A DNA stretch of 64,000 bases from Paracoccaceae bacterium (GCA_030750975.1 JASMHC010000015.1:1-64000); one strand, 5' to 3'. Counted from the stretch's first letter, positions 26,496 to 35,654 are shown. Notes: generated by a model not told the origin, from the sequence alone. Made by a program: numbers and translations.

Positions 26496-27304
26496 CACCA
26501 ATCCCCCAGCGCTTGCTGCCAGACGGTCATCGCCACAACGGCTGCGGTATCGGCGCGCAGGATGCGGGGGCCGAGGCTGATGGTGTGGGTAAACGGCAAC
26601 GCCTTCAGACGGGCACGCTCGGCATCCGAGAACCCGCCTTCGGGGCCGATAAGGATTGCCCAACTACCTTCCGGAGAGTTTGTGTCCGGCTGAAAAGCCG
26701 GACAGCGCCCGACCGCCCCCATGGGCGGGCGCTCCGCTTCCGCCCGCGGTCGGGCACTGCCCTTAGTGACTAGTGACAGGCCTTCGCCAACCTCAGCCTC
26801 ATCACAGAACAACAGCTGCCGATCCTCGGGCCAGCTATCCAGCACCTTTGACAGCTTCTGCAACTCGGTCACTTCGGGCACGTATGTCCCACCGCATTGC
26901 TCGGCCGCTTCCACCGCGTGGGCTTGCAACCGATCCTGCCGGATGCGCTCGGAATTGGTGAAATCGGTCTGAACCGGCAGGATCTTTGCCGCCCCCATTT
27001 CAGCGGCTTTTTCGACGATGAAATCAGTACGGGCCTTTTTGATCGGCGCAAACAGAAGCCAGAGATCAGGCGGCATTTGCAGCGGTTTGGTCTGCTCAAG
27101 GCAGGTCAGCTCTCCGCCGCGCTTGCCGGCTTGGCTAACCTCGGCCTGCCATTCGCCGTCGCGCCCGTTGAACAGCGCCACCAATGCGCCCGAAGCCTGC
27201 CGCATCACCCCGAACAGGTAATGCGCCTGATCGCGGTCCAGAGGAACCGTTTGCCCCTGACCCAAAGGGTGATCTACATAGAGCCTGATCTTCGCTTTTT
27301 CCAT
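26495..27304 (-). CDS. rsmE: 16S rRNA (uracil1498-N3)-methyltransferase with internal insert
   Basis: A 269-residue SPOUT methyltransferase that modifies U1498 of 16S rRNA. The family blocks are MGAAKILPVQTDF, ERLRQ-type SERIRQDR, AEQCGGTYVPEV, the knot motif AILIGPEGGFS and LGPRILRADTA. Usual length is about 240-250; the excess is an in-frame stretch of about 33 residues (181-213), rich in Arg, Ala and Pro, just before the IGPEGGFS knot motif. The DNA for that stretch is a set of palindromes (26683-26755). The insertion lies in a loop before the cofactor site, so the enzyme may well remain active. Divergent from ubiA with only 11 bases between starts. Confidence 0.9.
   Translation of the reverse strand: MEKAKIRLYVDHPLGQGQTVPLDRDQAHYLFGVMRQASGALVALFNGRDGEWQAEVSQAGKRGGELTCLEQTKPLQMPPDLWLLFAPIKKARTDFIVEKAAEMGAAKILPVQTDFTNSERIRQDRLQAHAVEAAEQCGGTYVPEVTELQKLSKVLDSWPEDRQLLFCDEAEVGEGLSLVTKGSARPRAEAERPPMGAVGRCPAFQPDTNSPEGSWAILIGPEGGFSDAERARLKALPFTHTISLGPRILRADTAAVVAMTVWQQALGDW
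26683..26755. repeat. Palindromic element inserted in frame in rsmE
   Basis: TGTCCGGC/GCCGGACA (26683-26690 and 26697-26704) is followed by GCCCGACCGC/GCGGTCGGGC (26707-26716 and 26746-26755) with a nested GCGGGCG/CGCCCGC pair (26725-26731, 26741-26747). It is translated as part of RsmE (residues about 184-208). The arrangement resembles protein-coding palindromic elements known from Rickettsia, an analogy only. Confidence 0.7.
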
Positions 27305-27315
27305 GAGGGCAGCAT

Positions 27316-28284
27316 ATGACCGAGACCGGCCAATCGCCAGAGCCAAAGGGACAGGTTTCCGACGCCGTGCGCGGCAATTGGGTAGACCACCTGGCACCGG
27401 ACTGGACGCGCCCCTATCTGCGCCTGTCCCGCGCCGACCGGCCGATTGGCACCTGGCTGTTGCTGCTGCCCTGCTGGTGGGGGTTGTTCCTGTCGGCGGC
27501 ACAGCAGGGCCGGTTCGGCTGGGATGGTCTGTGGATCATGGTCGGCAGCGGCGCGGGCGCGTGGCTGATGCGGGGTGCGGGCTGCACCTGGAACGACATC
27601 ACCGACCGCCATTTCGACGGCCAGGTCGAGCGCACAAAGTCGCGGCCGATCCCCTCGGGTCAGGTTTCGGCCAAACAGGCGGCGGTGTGGATGGTGCTGC
27701 AATCGCTGGCCGCTTTGCTGATCCTGCTGACATTCAACAAGAACGCGATTTTGCTTGGATTCGTGTCGCTTGTGCCGGTCGCGATCTATCCGTTCGCCAA
27801 ACGCTTCACCTATTGGCCGCAGGTGTTTCTGGGCATCGCCTTCAACTGGGGCGCGTTGCTGGCCTGGACCGCGCATAGCGGTTCGCTGGGCTGGCCTGCG
27901 GTATTGCTGTATCTGGCGGGGCTAAGCTGGACGCTTTTCTATGACACGATCTATGCCCATCAGGACAAGGAAGACGACGTGATGATCGGCGTCAAATCCA
28001 CCGCACTGCTGTTTGGCAAGGACACGCCCAAATGGATGCTGCGCTTTCTGGTGATCACCGTTTTGCTGATGCTGGCCGCGATCCTGATCGCCCTGATCGG
28101 TGCCAGCCCCATCGCCCTGATTGTCGCCATTGGCGCCCCATGGGCGCTTGGCTGGCATCTGGTCTGGCAGTTGCGTAAACTGGATATCGACGACGGGGAC
28201 GGGCTGTTGATGCTGTTCCGCGCAAACCGCAATGCGGGTCTGCTGCCTGTGCTGTTTTTCGCCGCCGCTGTGATCTTGAATTGA
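27316..28284 (+). CDS. ubiA: 4-hydroxybenzoate octaprenyltransferase
   Basis: A 322-residue polytopic prenyltransferase that joins the polyprenyl chain to 4-hydroxybenzoate in ubiquinone synthesis. The two aspartate motifs are NDITDRHFDGQVERTKSRP (about 95-113) and YDTIYAHQDKEDD (about 211-223); about eight membrane segments surround them. Length and motifs are the UbiA type rather than MenA or heme O synthase. ispB, which makes the polyprenyl donor, lies at 39 kb. It is divergent from rsmE with a very short shared promoter region. Confidence 0.93.
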   Translation: MTETGQSPEPKGQVSDAVRGNWVDHLAPDWTRPYLRLSRADRPIGTWLLLLPCWWGLFLSAAQQGRFGWDGLWIMVGSGAGAWLMRGAGCTWNDITDRHFDGQVERTKSRPIPSGQVSAKQAAVWMVLQSLAALLILLTFNKNAILLGFVSLVPVAIYPFAKRFTYWPQVFLGIAFNWGALLAWTAHSGSLGWPAVLLYLAGLSWTLFYDTIYAHQDKEDDVMIGVKSTALLFGKDTPKWMLRFLVITVLLMLAAILIALIGASPIALIVAIGAPWALGWHLVWQLRKLDIDDGDGLLMLFRANRNAGLLPVLFFAAAVILN

Positions 28285-28344
28285 TCCGCCGGTCCGGACC
28301 GCCTAAAGCGTGTTGCACAAGGGCCAGAGCATCTTGGTACGCGG

Positions 28345-28394
28345 CGCGTTTCGAAATCAACTTGTTCTTCAAGTTTCACGCGAAACGATTTAGG
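28345..28394. repeat. GCGTTTCG-type intergenic palindrome (copy 3)
   Basis: GCGTTTCGA and CGAAACGATTTAGG bound the block, with an inner stem AACTTG/CAAGTT around a TTCTT loop. It lies between ubiA and the OmpA gene; an extra CTAAAGCG arm sits upstream at 28303-28310. Confidence 0.65.
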
Positions 28395-28426
28395 ACAATA
28401 CGAAAACACGGGGGAATGACCGGCAC

Positions 28427-30292
28427 ATGAAGCGTTCGGCCGCTTTACTGGCACTGATTGCATTGCTCGTCGGCGCAGGCCTAAGCTATGTCGGCGCGAT
28501 CCTGTCGGTCGATGTCATCGAAGACAGCACCGAAAAAAATGTGCGCGGCGCGCTGGATGAAGCCCTTCTCGACTGGGCCGAGGTTCAGGCAGACGGGCTG
28601 CGGGTGATCCTGTCGGGCACCGCCCCGTCCGAGGCGCTGCGCTTCAAGGCCATCACCACCGCCGGCACGGTTGTCGATTCCGCCCGGATCGAGGACACGC
28701 TGGACATCGCCGTGACCGAACCGCTGGTTGCGCCGCGTTTTTCGGTTGAGATCCTGCGCAACGACGGCGGCGTGTCGCTGATCGGGCTGGTGCCGAAAGA
28801 CACCGAACGTCGCCAATTGGCGGCGCGGTTCTCGGTCGCCACTGGCGGGGCGCCGGTGGCCGATCTTCTGGAAAGCTCGGATTTTGACAGCCCGCCAGGC
28901 TGGGCGCAGGCGCTGGATTTCGCGGTCGAGGCAACGGCCCTGCTGCCGCGGTCGAAAATCTCGGTCGCGGTGGACCAGATCGATGTGACCGCGGTGACAA
29001 ATTCGGTCGAGGAAAAAACCCGTGTCGAACGCGAGATGCTGGGCCTGCTGCCGACCGGCATTTCGGTGGCGCTGAACGTCTCGGCCCCGCGTCCGGTGAT
29101 CACGCCGTTTACCCTGCGGTTCCTGATCGACGAGGCCGGGGCGCGGTTCGATGCCTGCGCCGCGGATGATCCGGCGGCGGTCGAGCAGATCACCCGGGCT
29201 GCGCGTGACGCGGGCCTTGCCGACCCGCCGGAATGCGTGCTTGGCCTTGGTGTGCCGTCGCCCAGCTGGGGCGAGGCCGCGGCCCAGTCGATCCGCGCCC
29301 TGGGCAGGATCGGTTCGGGCGAGCTGACGCTTTCGGATGTCGATATCTCGCTGATTGCCGATGAAAAGACGGATCAAGCGGTGTTCGACCGCGTGGTTGG
29401 CGAGCTGGAAAACAGCCTGCCCGATCTGTTTTCCCTGCATGCCGTTCTGCCCGAGATCGACGCGCACGAGACCGAAGGCCCGCCAGAGTTTCTGGCCATT
29501 CTCAGCCCCGAAGGCCAATTGCAGATGCGCGGCCGCCTGCCCGACATCTTGTCGCGCGATGCGGTGGAAGGCTTTGCCCGGGCGCATTTTGCCGGTGGGC
29601 AGATTTATATGGCGGCCCGGATCGAAGAGCATGTCCCGACCGGCTGGCCGGTGCGGGCGATGGTGGCGCTTGAGGCGCTGGCCGAACTGAACAACGGCTC
29701 GGTCGTGGTCGAGCCGGAAATTCTGACCCTCAAGGGGCGCAGCGGAAATCCCGACGCCCGCGCCAATATCACCCGTATCCTGTCGGACGGGCTTGGTGAG
29801 GGGCAGCGGTTTGCGCTGGAGATCGCTTATGACGCGGCGCTCGACCCGGCGCTGCTGATCCCGACGCCCGAAGAGTGCCTGTCGGACATTCAGGCGGCGA
29901 TGGCGGCCAACAAGATCACGTTCGAGCCAAGCTCGGCCACGATCAGCGAAGCGGCGCAGGTGACGATTGATACGATTGGCGAAATCCTGAAAGCCTGCGG
30001 TGATCTTAGGCTGGAAATCCAGGGCCATACCGACAGTCAGGGGCGGGAATCGATGAACCTGACGCTGTCTCAATCCCGCGCCGAGGCGGTGATCGAGGAA
30101 TTGATGAACCGGCGGATTCTGGTCTCGAACATTTCTGCGGTCGGCTATGGGGAGACCCGTCCGATTGCCGATAACGGCACCGAGGAAGGCCGCGAGGCCA
30201 ACCGGCGGATCGAATTCCGCCTGATCCAGCCGGGCGCGCCAACCCCTGCCCCGGACAGCACCGAAGAAGGAGAGAAAGATGAGCAGAACTGA
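28427..30292 (+). CDS. OmpA-family protein with BON-like repeats
   Basis: A 621-residue envelope protein. A hydrophobic N-terminal segment (about residues 4-24) serves as signal anchor. The middle 350 or so residues contain repeated short alpha/beta units typical of BON domains (for example RVILSGTAPSEALRF and VSLIGLVPKDTERR), which bind membranes or small ligands. The C-terminal OmpA domain has IQGHTDSQGRESMNLTLSQSRA and NRRIEFRL, the peptidoglycan-binding signature. It therefore probably links an inner-membrane or periplasmic structure to the cell wall. The following small gene overlaps its end by 14 bases. Confidence 0.87.
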   Translation: MKRSAALLALIALLVGAGLSYVGAILSVDVIEDSTEKNVRGALDEALLDWAEVQADGLRVILSGTAPSEALRFKAITTAGTVVDSARIEDTLDIAVTEPLVAPRFSVEILRNDGGVSLIGLVPKDTERRQLAARFSVATGGAPVADLLESSDFDSPPGWAQALDFAVEATALLPRSKISVAVDQIDVTAVTNSVEEKTRVEREMLGLLPTGISVALNVSAPRPVITPFTLRFLIDEAGARFDACAADDPAAVEQITRAARDAGLADPPECVLGLGVPSPSWGEAAAQSIRALGRIGSGELTLSDVDISLIADEKTDQAVFDRVVGELENSLPDLFSLHAVLPEIDAHETEGPPEFLAILSPEGQLQMRGRLPDILSRDAVEGFARAHFAGGQIYMAARIEEHVPTGWPVRAMVALEALAELNNGSVVVEPEILTLKGRSGNPDARANITRILSDGLGEGQRFALEIAYDAALDPALLIPTPEECLSDIQAAMAANKITFEPSSATISEAAQVTIDTIGEILKACGDLRLEIQGHTDSQGRESMNLTLSQSRAEAVIEELMNRRILVSNISAVGYGETRPIADNGTEEGREANRRIEFRLIQPGAPTPAPDSTEEGEKDEQN

Positions 30293-30608
30293 GTTTATCA
30301 TCGCAACGGCGATTGTTCTTTTCATCGCCTTCTGCCTTGGCTGGTTTTTCAACTGGCTGGTCCACCGGTTCAGCCGCGTTGCCCAAAACGACATGACCGA
30401 GTTGGACAAGATGGCCCAGCAACTGCACGAGGCGGAAGAGGAACGCGACCATGTGGTCAGCGAGTATCACAAGAAAGAGCTGGATATCTCGAACAAGCTG
30501 AACCAGACGCAGGCCGAGCTTGAGGCCGCGATGGAAGGCCTGCGGACCGCCCGGCAAGAGGCCGAGGATCTGCGCGACTATATCGAGCGGCTGAATATGG
30601 GCGAGTGA
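30279..30608 (+). CDS. Small membrane-anchored coiled-coil protein
   Basis: A 109-residue protein with one N-terminal membrane segment (about 7-25) followed by a long heptad-like coiled coil rich in Glu, Gln and Leu (about 40-105). ATG 30279 has GAAGGAGAG upstream and overlaps the OmpA gene, so the two are coupled and probably work together at the envelope. The family is not recognised beyond that; it may be a scaffold or partner of the OmpA/BON protein. Confidence 0.8.
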   Translation: MSRTEFIIATAIVLFIAFCLGWFFNWLVHRFSRVAQNDMTELDKMAQQLHEAEEERDHVVSEYHKKELDISNKLNQTQAELEAAMEGLRTARQEAEDLRDYIERLNMGE

Positions 30609-30925
30609 ACGGATGCGCGCTTATCCCGCGCAGGCCGGGTGCCTGGCAGGGGAAAGCGTTTTGGGGTCGTATCTTAAGCGTTTCAACTTATTGTACGTGG
30701 ATAGCTGACGGGCCCGCCATGCGGGACTGACCAGTTTCAGGGTTATCCCCTTCACCAGCGATCTGTTTGGTGGTCTGGTGGTCCTGTCGTTCGCACGAAA
30801 GAACCATCGCCCCTTGATGACGTCGCAGAAGGTTTTCCCATTCAATGGTTAAGGCGTGGTTGGACCACCGCGCGGTGGCGGTTCAAAAATGGTTTGCCTT
30901 GATGCCGTGGTGCCGCAAAAGCGTT
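30609..30925. other. Unexplained 317-base intergenic region
   Basis: No gene is supported between the coiled-coil gene and argC. The left part carries GCGTTTTGG and AAGCGTTTCAAC, partial arms of the GCGTTTCG repeat family. The right part contains the perfect palindrome CCACCGCGCGGTGG (30864-30877). A 74-codon minus-strand frame (30621-30845) crosses the repeat arms and looks like chance. A small RNA or degraded gene is possible. Confidence 0.4.
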
Positions 30926-31852
30926 TCAAAGGCCTGTTGTCTGGTCCACGCCCATCATCAGGTTCAGGTTCTGAACCGCTGCACCGGACGCCCCCTTGCC
31001 CAGATTGTCCAGCACCGCCACCAGCACCGCCTGCCCCTTGTCGGCATTGCCGCAGACACGCAGTTCCAGCTGGTTGGTGCCGTTCATCGCCTCGGCCTCG
31101 ATCTTGCCCTGCTCGGCATCAAGCGGCAGGACCTTCACAAAATCGCATCCCCGATAGTGGTTGGCCAGGGCCTGATGCAGGTCGGCCAGTGATGGCTTGC
31201 CCGCAATCGTCCCAAGATGCAGAGGCACCTGCACCACCATGCCCTGGGCGAAATTGCCCACCGACGGCACAAAGATCGGCTGACCTTCGAGCATGGCGTA
31301 TTTCGCCATCTCGGGCAGGTGCTTATGGGCCTGGGCCGTGCCATAGACGAAACCTCCGGTAGACGCGCCGCTTTCGAAATCCGCGATCATCGCCTTGCCG
31401 CCGCCGGTATAACCGCTGACCGCATTGATGCTAAGCGGGGTGGCGGCAGGCAGCATCTGCGCCTCGCGCAAGGGGCGCAGCAGGCCGATTGCGCCGGTTG
31501 GGTAACATCCGGGGTTCGAGACAAACTGTGCGCTGGCAATCGCCGCCGCCTGCCCTTCGGTCATTTCGGCAAAACCGTAGACCCAATCGTCATTCACCCG
31601 AAACGCGGTTGAGGCATCCAGCAGGCGGGTCGAGGTGCCAAGGGCCATTTCGTAGGCTTCGATGGATGCGGCATCGGGCAGGCAAAGGATCGCGATATCG
31701 GCCGCCAGCAACGCCGCTTTCCGCGCGTCAGGATCCTTGCGCTGCGAGTCGTCAAGACGGATCAGCGCGATGTCGTCCCGCGCATCCAGCCGCTGCGAGA
31801 TTTGCAGGCCGGTGGTTCCGGCCTCTCCGTCGATGAAAACCTTGGCTGTCAT
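30926..31852 (-). CDS. argC: N-acetyl-gamma-glutamyl-phosphate reductase (type 2)
   Basis: A 308-residue NADPH-dependent enzyme of arginine synthesis. The dinucleotide-binding start is FIDGEAGTTGLQI, the catalytic cysteine is in SNPGCYPTGAIGLL, and the C-terminal block has YRGCDFV and GKGASGAAVQNLNLM. It is the short class-2 ArgC (about 310 residues), frequent in alphaproteobacteria, rather than the 340-residue class 1. ATG 31852 is chosen because upstream frame extension has no family match. Upstream lies tag on the same strand, 43 bases away. Confidence 0.93.
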   Translation of the reverse strand: MTAKVFIDGEAGTTGLQISQRLDARDDIALIRLDDSQRKDPDARKAALLAADIAILCLPDAASIEAYEMALGTSTRLLDASTAFRVNDDWVYGFAEMTEGQAAAIASAQFVSNPGCYPTGAIGLLRPLREAQMLPAATPLSINAVSGYTGGGKAMIADFESGASTGGFVYGTAQAHKHLPEMAKYAMLEGQPIFVPSVGNFAQGMVVQVPLHLGTIAGKPSLADLHQALANHYRGCDFVKVLPLDAEQGKIEAEAMNGTNQLELRVCGNADKGQAVLVAVLDNLGKGASGAAVQNLNLMMGVDQTTGL

Positions 31853-31895
31853 GGTCGAGTCCTTCCTGTCTTGCGGCGTCGATAGCGCAGATTGG

Positions 31896-32486
31896 TCAGG
31901 ATTGACCAGCCCCGGACGGCGGCACCGCCAAACATCGATCCCGCGCCGGACAGCCGACAAGGTGATCGTTGACCATGCCGACGGCCTGCATGAAGGCGTA
32001 AACGATGGTTGGGCCGCAGAATTTGAAGCCCTCTTTCTTCAGGTCCTTCGAAATCTGTCGGCTCAGATCGGTTTCGGCGGGGATCTGATCCATCGATGTC
32101 CAATGGTTCACCAGCGGCTTGCCGTCGAGGTATTTCCACAAAAACCTGTCGAACCCTTCGCGCGCTTCGATGACCTGCCACGCCCTGGCATTGCCTATGG
32201 TCGCTTCGATCTTGCCGCGATGACGGATGATACCGGCGTTTTGCAAAAGGCGCTGAACGTCCGCTTCGGTCCATGTGGCAATCACATCGGGGTCAAACCC
32301 TTCGAAAGCTTCGCGAAAATTCTGACGTTTTTTCAGAATAGTGATCCAGGAAAGACCGGCCTGAAACCCGTCGAGGATCAGCTTTTCCCACAGCGCGCGG
32401 CTGTCATATTCGGGCATCCCCCATTCGATGTCGTGGTAATCGATATAGATCGGCTCTGATCCCGGCCATCCGCAGCTTTCACCCAT
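31896..32486 (-). CDS. tag: DNA-3-methyladenine glycosylase I
   Basis: A 196-residue base-excision repair enzyme removing 3-methyladenine. Family blocks include the N-terminal CGWPGSEPIYIDYHDIEWG, FQAGLSWITILKKR, and the C-terminal GFKFCGPTIVYAFMQAVGMVNDH with the Zn-binding cysteine/histidine spread. Compared with E. coli Tag (187 residues), the length fits. It is upstream of argC and likely shares its transcript; the two have no functional link. Confidence 0.93.
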   Translation of the reverse strand: MGESCGWPGSEPIYIDYHDIEWGMPEYDSRALWEKLILDGFQAGLSWITILKKRQNFREAFEGFDPDVIATWTEADVQRLLQNAGIIRHRGKIEATIGNARAWQVIEAREGFDRFLWKYLDGKPLVNHWTSMDQIPAETDLSRQISKDLKKEGFKFCGPTIVYAFMQAVGMVNDHLVGCPARDRCLAVPPSGAGQS

Positions 32487-32570
32487 CAGGTCATCCTTTT
32501 TGGTTTCGGGTTTACCTGTCCTTCACCCGAGCCAGCCTAGCATGGCGCGTCACAAGCGAAAGGATGGATA

Positions 32571-33383
32571 ATGCGGCGCAGGGAAAAAATCGTGCTGGAA
32601 CGCGGCATGAAAAATCCGCTGGGATATGTTGAGGAACGGATTGCCCGCGCGTCGCCCGATCTGGTGGCCAAGGCGCTGCACGACGGCGCCTGCGCCTTGG
32701 CGTTTCAGCCGATCGTTCTTGCCTCGAACACCGAAAAAACCGCGTATTTCGAGGGGTTGATTCGCATCTTCGACGAAGAGAATCGGGTGATCCCCGCGCG
32801 GGATTTCATCCACCAGGTCGAAAATTCCGAAGTCGGACGTCTGATTGACCTGCGGGCGCTGGGCAAGGCGATTGTGACATTGCGGCGCGTTCCGGGGCTT
32901 CATCTGGCGATCAATACATCGGCCCGCTCGATCGGCTATGCCCCCTGGACCGACAAATTGCAGGGCGCAATCCGCAAAGACCCCGATCTTGCCGGGCGGT
33001 TGACGATTGAGATTACGGAAACCTCGGTCATGCAACTGCCGGAAATCGCCAGCCGTTTCATCAACGATATGAAGCCGAAAGGGCTGCGGTTTTCGCTGGA
33101 CGATTTCGGGGCGGGGCTGACCTCGTTCCGAATTTTGCGCGACATACCGTTTGAATCGCTGAAGATCGACGGGGGCTTCTGCCTGGGCATTTCCCAAAGT
33201 GCACAGAATCAGCCCGTGGTGCTGGGAATGATCGCCATGGCGCGGCATTTGGGGATGAATATCATTGCCGAGAATGTGGAACACAAGGCGGATATGCAAT
33301 GGTTGCAAGCCGCCGGGGTGAATGCAATGCAGGGTTATCTGTTTGGAATGCCTAGGTTAAACATGAAATGGGCGAAAGATTAG
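32571..33383 (+). CDS. Stand-alone EAL-domain protein (c-di-GMP phosphodiesterase)
   Basis: A 270-residue protein that is almost entirely one EAL domain. The signature Glu lies in FEGLIR, that is, EGL instead of EAL; the other metal and catalytic positions are present: Asn in INTSAR, Glu in EITE, Asp-Asp in SLDDFGAG, Lys in LKIDG, Glu in AENVE and Gln in MQGYLFG. Hydrolysis of c-di-GMP is therefore possible despite the EGL variant. No GGDEF, REC or membrane segment is present, so localisation is cytosolic. ATG 32571 has AAGGATGG upstream. Confidence 0.87.
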   Translation: MRRREKIVLERGMKNPLGYVEERIARASPDLVAKALHDGACALAFQPIVLASNTEKTAYFEGLIRIFDEENRVIPARDFIHQVENSEVGRLIDLRALGKAIVTLRRVPGLHLAINTSARSIGYAPWTDKLQGAIRKDPDLAGRLTIEITETSVMQLPEIASRFINDMKPKGLRFSLDDFGAGLTSFRILRDIPFESLKIDGGFCLGISQSAQNQPVVLGMIAMARHLGMNIIAENVEHKADMQWLQAAGVNAMQGYLFGMPRLNMKWAKD

Positions 33384-33528
33384 CGCTTGGGTCCAAAGTT
33401 CACGTTGGGTCAAAGAAGTTGCCGCATTGCAGAAAATATCGTAGTAAGCTGCGCAAGCGAAGGCACGCAGGCGCTTGCCGATAAAGACCTGCGGGCCCTC
33501 GCCAAGGTATTTGGTAGAGGACCCTTAT

Positions 33529-34704
33529 ATGACCAACGTCGTAATCGTATCCGCCGCCCGCACAGCTGTTGGCAGCTTTGGTGGCTCATTCGCAAACACC
33601 CCGGCCCATGATCTTGGCGCGACCGTTCTGGAGGCTCTGGTTGAGCGTGCAGGCATCGACAAGGCAGACGTGTCGGAAACGATCCTTGGTCAGGTACTGA
33701 CCGGCGGTCAGGGCCAGAACCCGGCCCGTCAGGCGCATATCAACGCTGGCCTGCCAATCGAAAGCGCCGCATGGGGCATCAACCAGGTTTGCGGATCGGG
33801 CCTGCGAGCCGTGGCACTGGGCGCCCAGCACATCCAGCTGGGTGACGCAGCGGTGGTTGCCGCCGGTGGTCAGGAAAACATGACCCTCAGCCCCCACGTG
33901 GCACATCTGCGGGCCGGCACCAAAATGGGTGACGTGAAATACATCGATTCGATGATCCGCGACGGTCTTTGGGATGCGTTCAACGGCTATCACATGGGCC
34001 AGACCGCTGAAAACGTGGCCGAGCAGTGGCAGATCAGCCGCGATATGCAGGACGAATTCGCCGTTGCTTCGCAAAACAAGGCCGAAGCGGCGCAAAAGGC
34101 TGGCAAATTCGCCGACGAAATCACTCCGTTTACCGTGAAAACCCGCAAGGGTGACATCGTTGTCGACGCCGACGAATACATCCGCCACGGCGCAAATCTG
34201 GAAGCCATGGCAAAGATGCGCCCCGCCTTCACCAAGGACGGCACTGTGACAGCGGCCAACGCCTCGGGTCTGAACGATGGCGCGGCTGGCGCATTGCTGA
34301 TGAGCGCTGACGAAGCTGAAAAGCGCGGGCTTGAACCGCTGGCCCGCATCGCGTCTTATGCAACCGCCGGTCTTGACCCTAAGGTCATGGGTGTCGGCCC
34401 GATCTATGCGTCGCGCAAGGCGCTGGAAAAGGCGGGCTGGAAGGCCGAAGATCTGGACCTGATCGAAGCCAACGAAGCCTTCGCCGCGCAAGCCTGCGCC
34501 GTGAACAAGGATATGGGCTGGGATCCTGCAAAGGTGAACGTCAATGGCGGCGCGATTGCCATCGGCCACCCGATTGGCGCATCGGGCGCACGTATCCTGA
34601 ACACCCTGCTGTTCGAAATGAAGCGGTCGGACGCGAAGAAGGGTCTGGCGACCCTCTGCATCGGCGGCGGCATGGGCGTGGCCATGTGCCTCGAGCGTCC
34701 GTAA
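33529..34704 (+). CDS. phaA: Acetyl-CoA acetyltransferase (beta-ketothiolase)
   Basis: A 391-residue thiolase that condenses two acetyl-CoA to acetoacetyl-CoA for polyhydroxybutyrate synthesis. The nucleophile is Cys88 (NQVCGSG); His347 (GHPIGASG) and Cys377 (LCIGGGMG) complete the active site. The length is exactly typical. ATG 33529 is used because the extra N-terminal residues from 33475 have no family match and AGAGG lies upstream. phaB follows with its own ribosome-binding region and a terminator between, so both separate and joint expression are possible. Confidence 0.95.
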   Translation: MTNVVIVSAARTAVGSFGGSFANTPAHDLGATVLEALVERAGIDKADVSETILGQVLTGGQGQNPARQAHINAGLPIESAAWGINQVCGSGLRAVALGAQHIQLGDAAVVAAGGQENMTLSPHVAHLRAGTKMGDVKYIDSMIRDGLWDAFNGYHMGQTAENVAEQWQISRDMQDEFAVASQNKAEAAQKAGKFADEITPFTVKTRKGDIVVDADEYIRHGANLEAMAKMRPAFTKDGTVTAANASGLNDGAAGALLMSADEAEKRGLEPLARIASYATAGLDPKVMGVGPIYASRKALEKAGWKAEDLDLIEANEAFAAQACAVNKDMGWDPAKVNVNGGAIAIGHPIGASGARILNTLLFEMKRSDAKKGLATLCIGGGMGVAMCLERP

Positions 34705-34715
34705 ACAGAACAATC

Positions 34716-34738
34716 GGGGCGCTGCGGCGCCCCTTTTT
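34716..34738 (+). terminator. Rho-independent terminator after phaA
   Basis: Stem GGGGCGC/GCGCCCC with TGCG loop, followed by TTTTT. It may attenuate rather than end the phaA transcript, since phaB follows 120 bases on. Confidence 0.8.
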
Positions 34739-34858
34739 CCTTGTGACCACACGTAAAACTTCTGCATTGCGGCAATATGGCCGCGCAATAATATTGCGGA
34801 AACCATTCACGCAAGGTAACAGAGTTACCAAGCGAACATGACTAGATCGGAGATTATC

Positions 34859-35581
34859 ATGGCAAGAGTTGCACTCGTCACCGGTGGATCGCGCGGCATC
34901 GGCGCGGCCATTTCGAAAGAACTGAAATCAAAAGGCTACGATGTTGCCGCCACCTATGCCGGCAATGACGAGGCCGCTGCGGCCTTCACCGCCGAAACCG
35001 GCATCAAGACCTACAAGTGGAACGTTGCCGACTATGACGAAAGCGCCGCTGGCATCGCGAAAGTCGAAGCCGAGGTTGGCCCGATTGACGTTGTCGTGGC
35101 AAACGCAGGCATCACCCGCGACGCGCCTTTCCACAAGATGACCCCGCAACAGTGGAAAGACGTGATCGACACCAACCTGACCGGCGTGTTCAACACCGTT
35201 CACCCCGTCTGGCCCGGCATGCGCGAACGCAAGTTCGGCCGGGTGATCGTTATCAGCTCGATCAACGGTCAGAAAGGCCAGTTCGCGCAAGTCAACTATG
35301 CCGCGACCAAAGCGGGCGATCTGGGGATCGTCAAATCGCTGGCACAGGAAGGCGCACGCGCCGGTATCACCGCCAACGCCATCTGCCCGGGCTATATCGC
35401 TACCGAAATGGTTATGGCCGTGCCCGAGAAGGTGCGTGAATCGATCATCGGCCAGATCCCCGCGGGCCGTCTGGGTGAGCCGGAAGAGATTGCCCGTTGC
35501 GTTGGCTTCCTGGCATCGGACGATGCGGGCTTCATCAACGGCTCGACCATCTCGGCCAATGGTGCGCAGTTCTTCGTGTAA
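34859..35581 (+). CDS. phaB: Acetoacetyl-CoA reductase
   Basis: A 240-residue SDR-family reductase giving (R)-3-hydroxybutyryl-CoA for polyhydroxybutyrate. The cofactor loop is TGGSRGIG, the catalytic Ser-Tyr-Lys are in ISSING (133-134), Tyr147 and Lys151 (NYAATK). Pairing with phaA fixes the specific call over generic FabG-like reductases. ATG 34859 follows AGATTATC; the upstream ATG at 34838 would add seven residues without family match. A strong terminator follows. Confidence 0.93.
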   Translation: MARVALVTGGSRGIGAAISKELKSKGYDVAATYAGNDEAAAAFTAETGIKTYKWNVADYDESAAGIAKVEAEVGPIDVVVANAGITRDAPFHKMTPQQWKDVIDTNLTGVFNTVHPVWPGMRERKFGRVIVISSINGQKGQFAQVNYAATKAGDLGIVKSLAQEGARAGITANAICPGYIATEMVMAVPEKVRESIIGQIPAGRLGEPEEIARCVGFLASDDAGFINGSTISANGAQFFV

Positions 35582-35604
35582 GCACCTGATAATCGCAATT
35601 CAAA

Positions 35605-35632
35605 GGGCCGGTCACGACGACCGGCCCTTTTT
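35605..35632 (+). terminator. Rho-independent terminator after phaB
   Basis: Stem GGGCCGGTC/GACCGGCCC with a five-base loop and TTTTT tail. Confidence 0.9.
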
Positions 35633-35654
35633 GTTTCGTAAGTGCCTGAAAAAT

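Noticed and set aside
30621-30845. 74-codon minus-strand frame in the gap before argC
   Set aside because: It runs through partial repeat arms, has poor codon pattern and no family resemblance.
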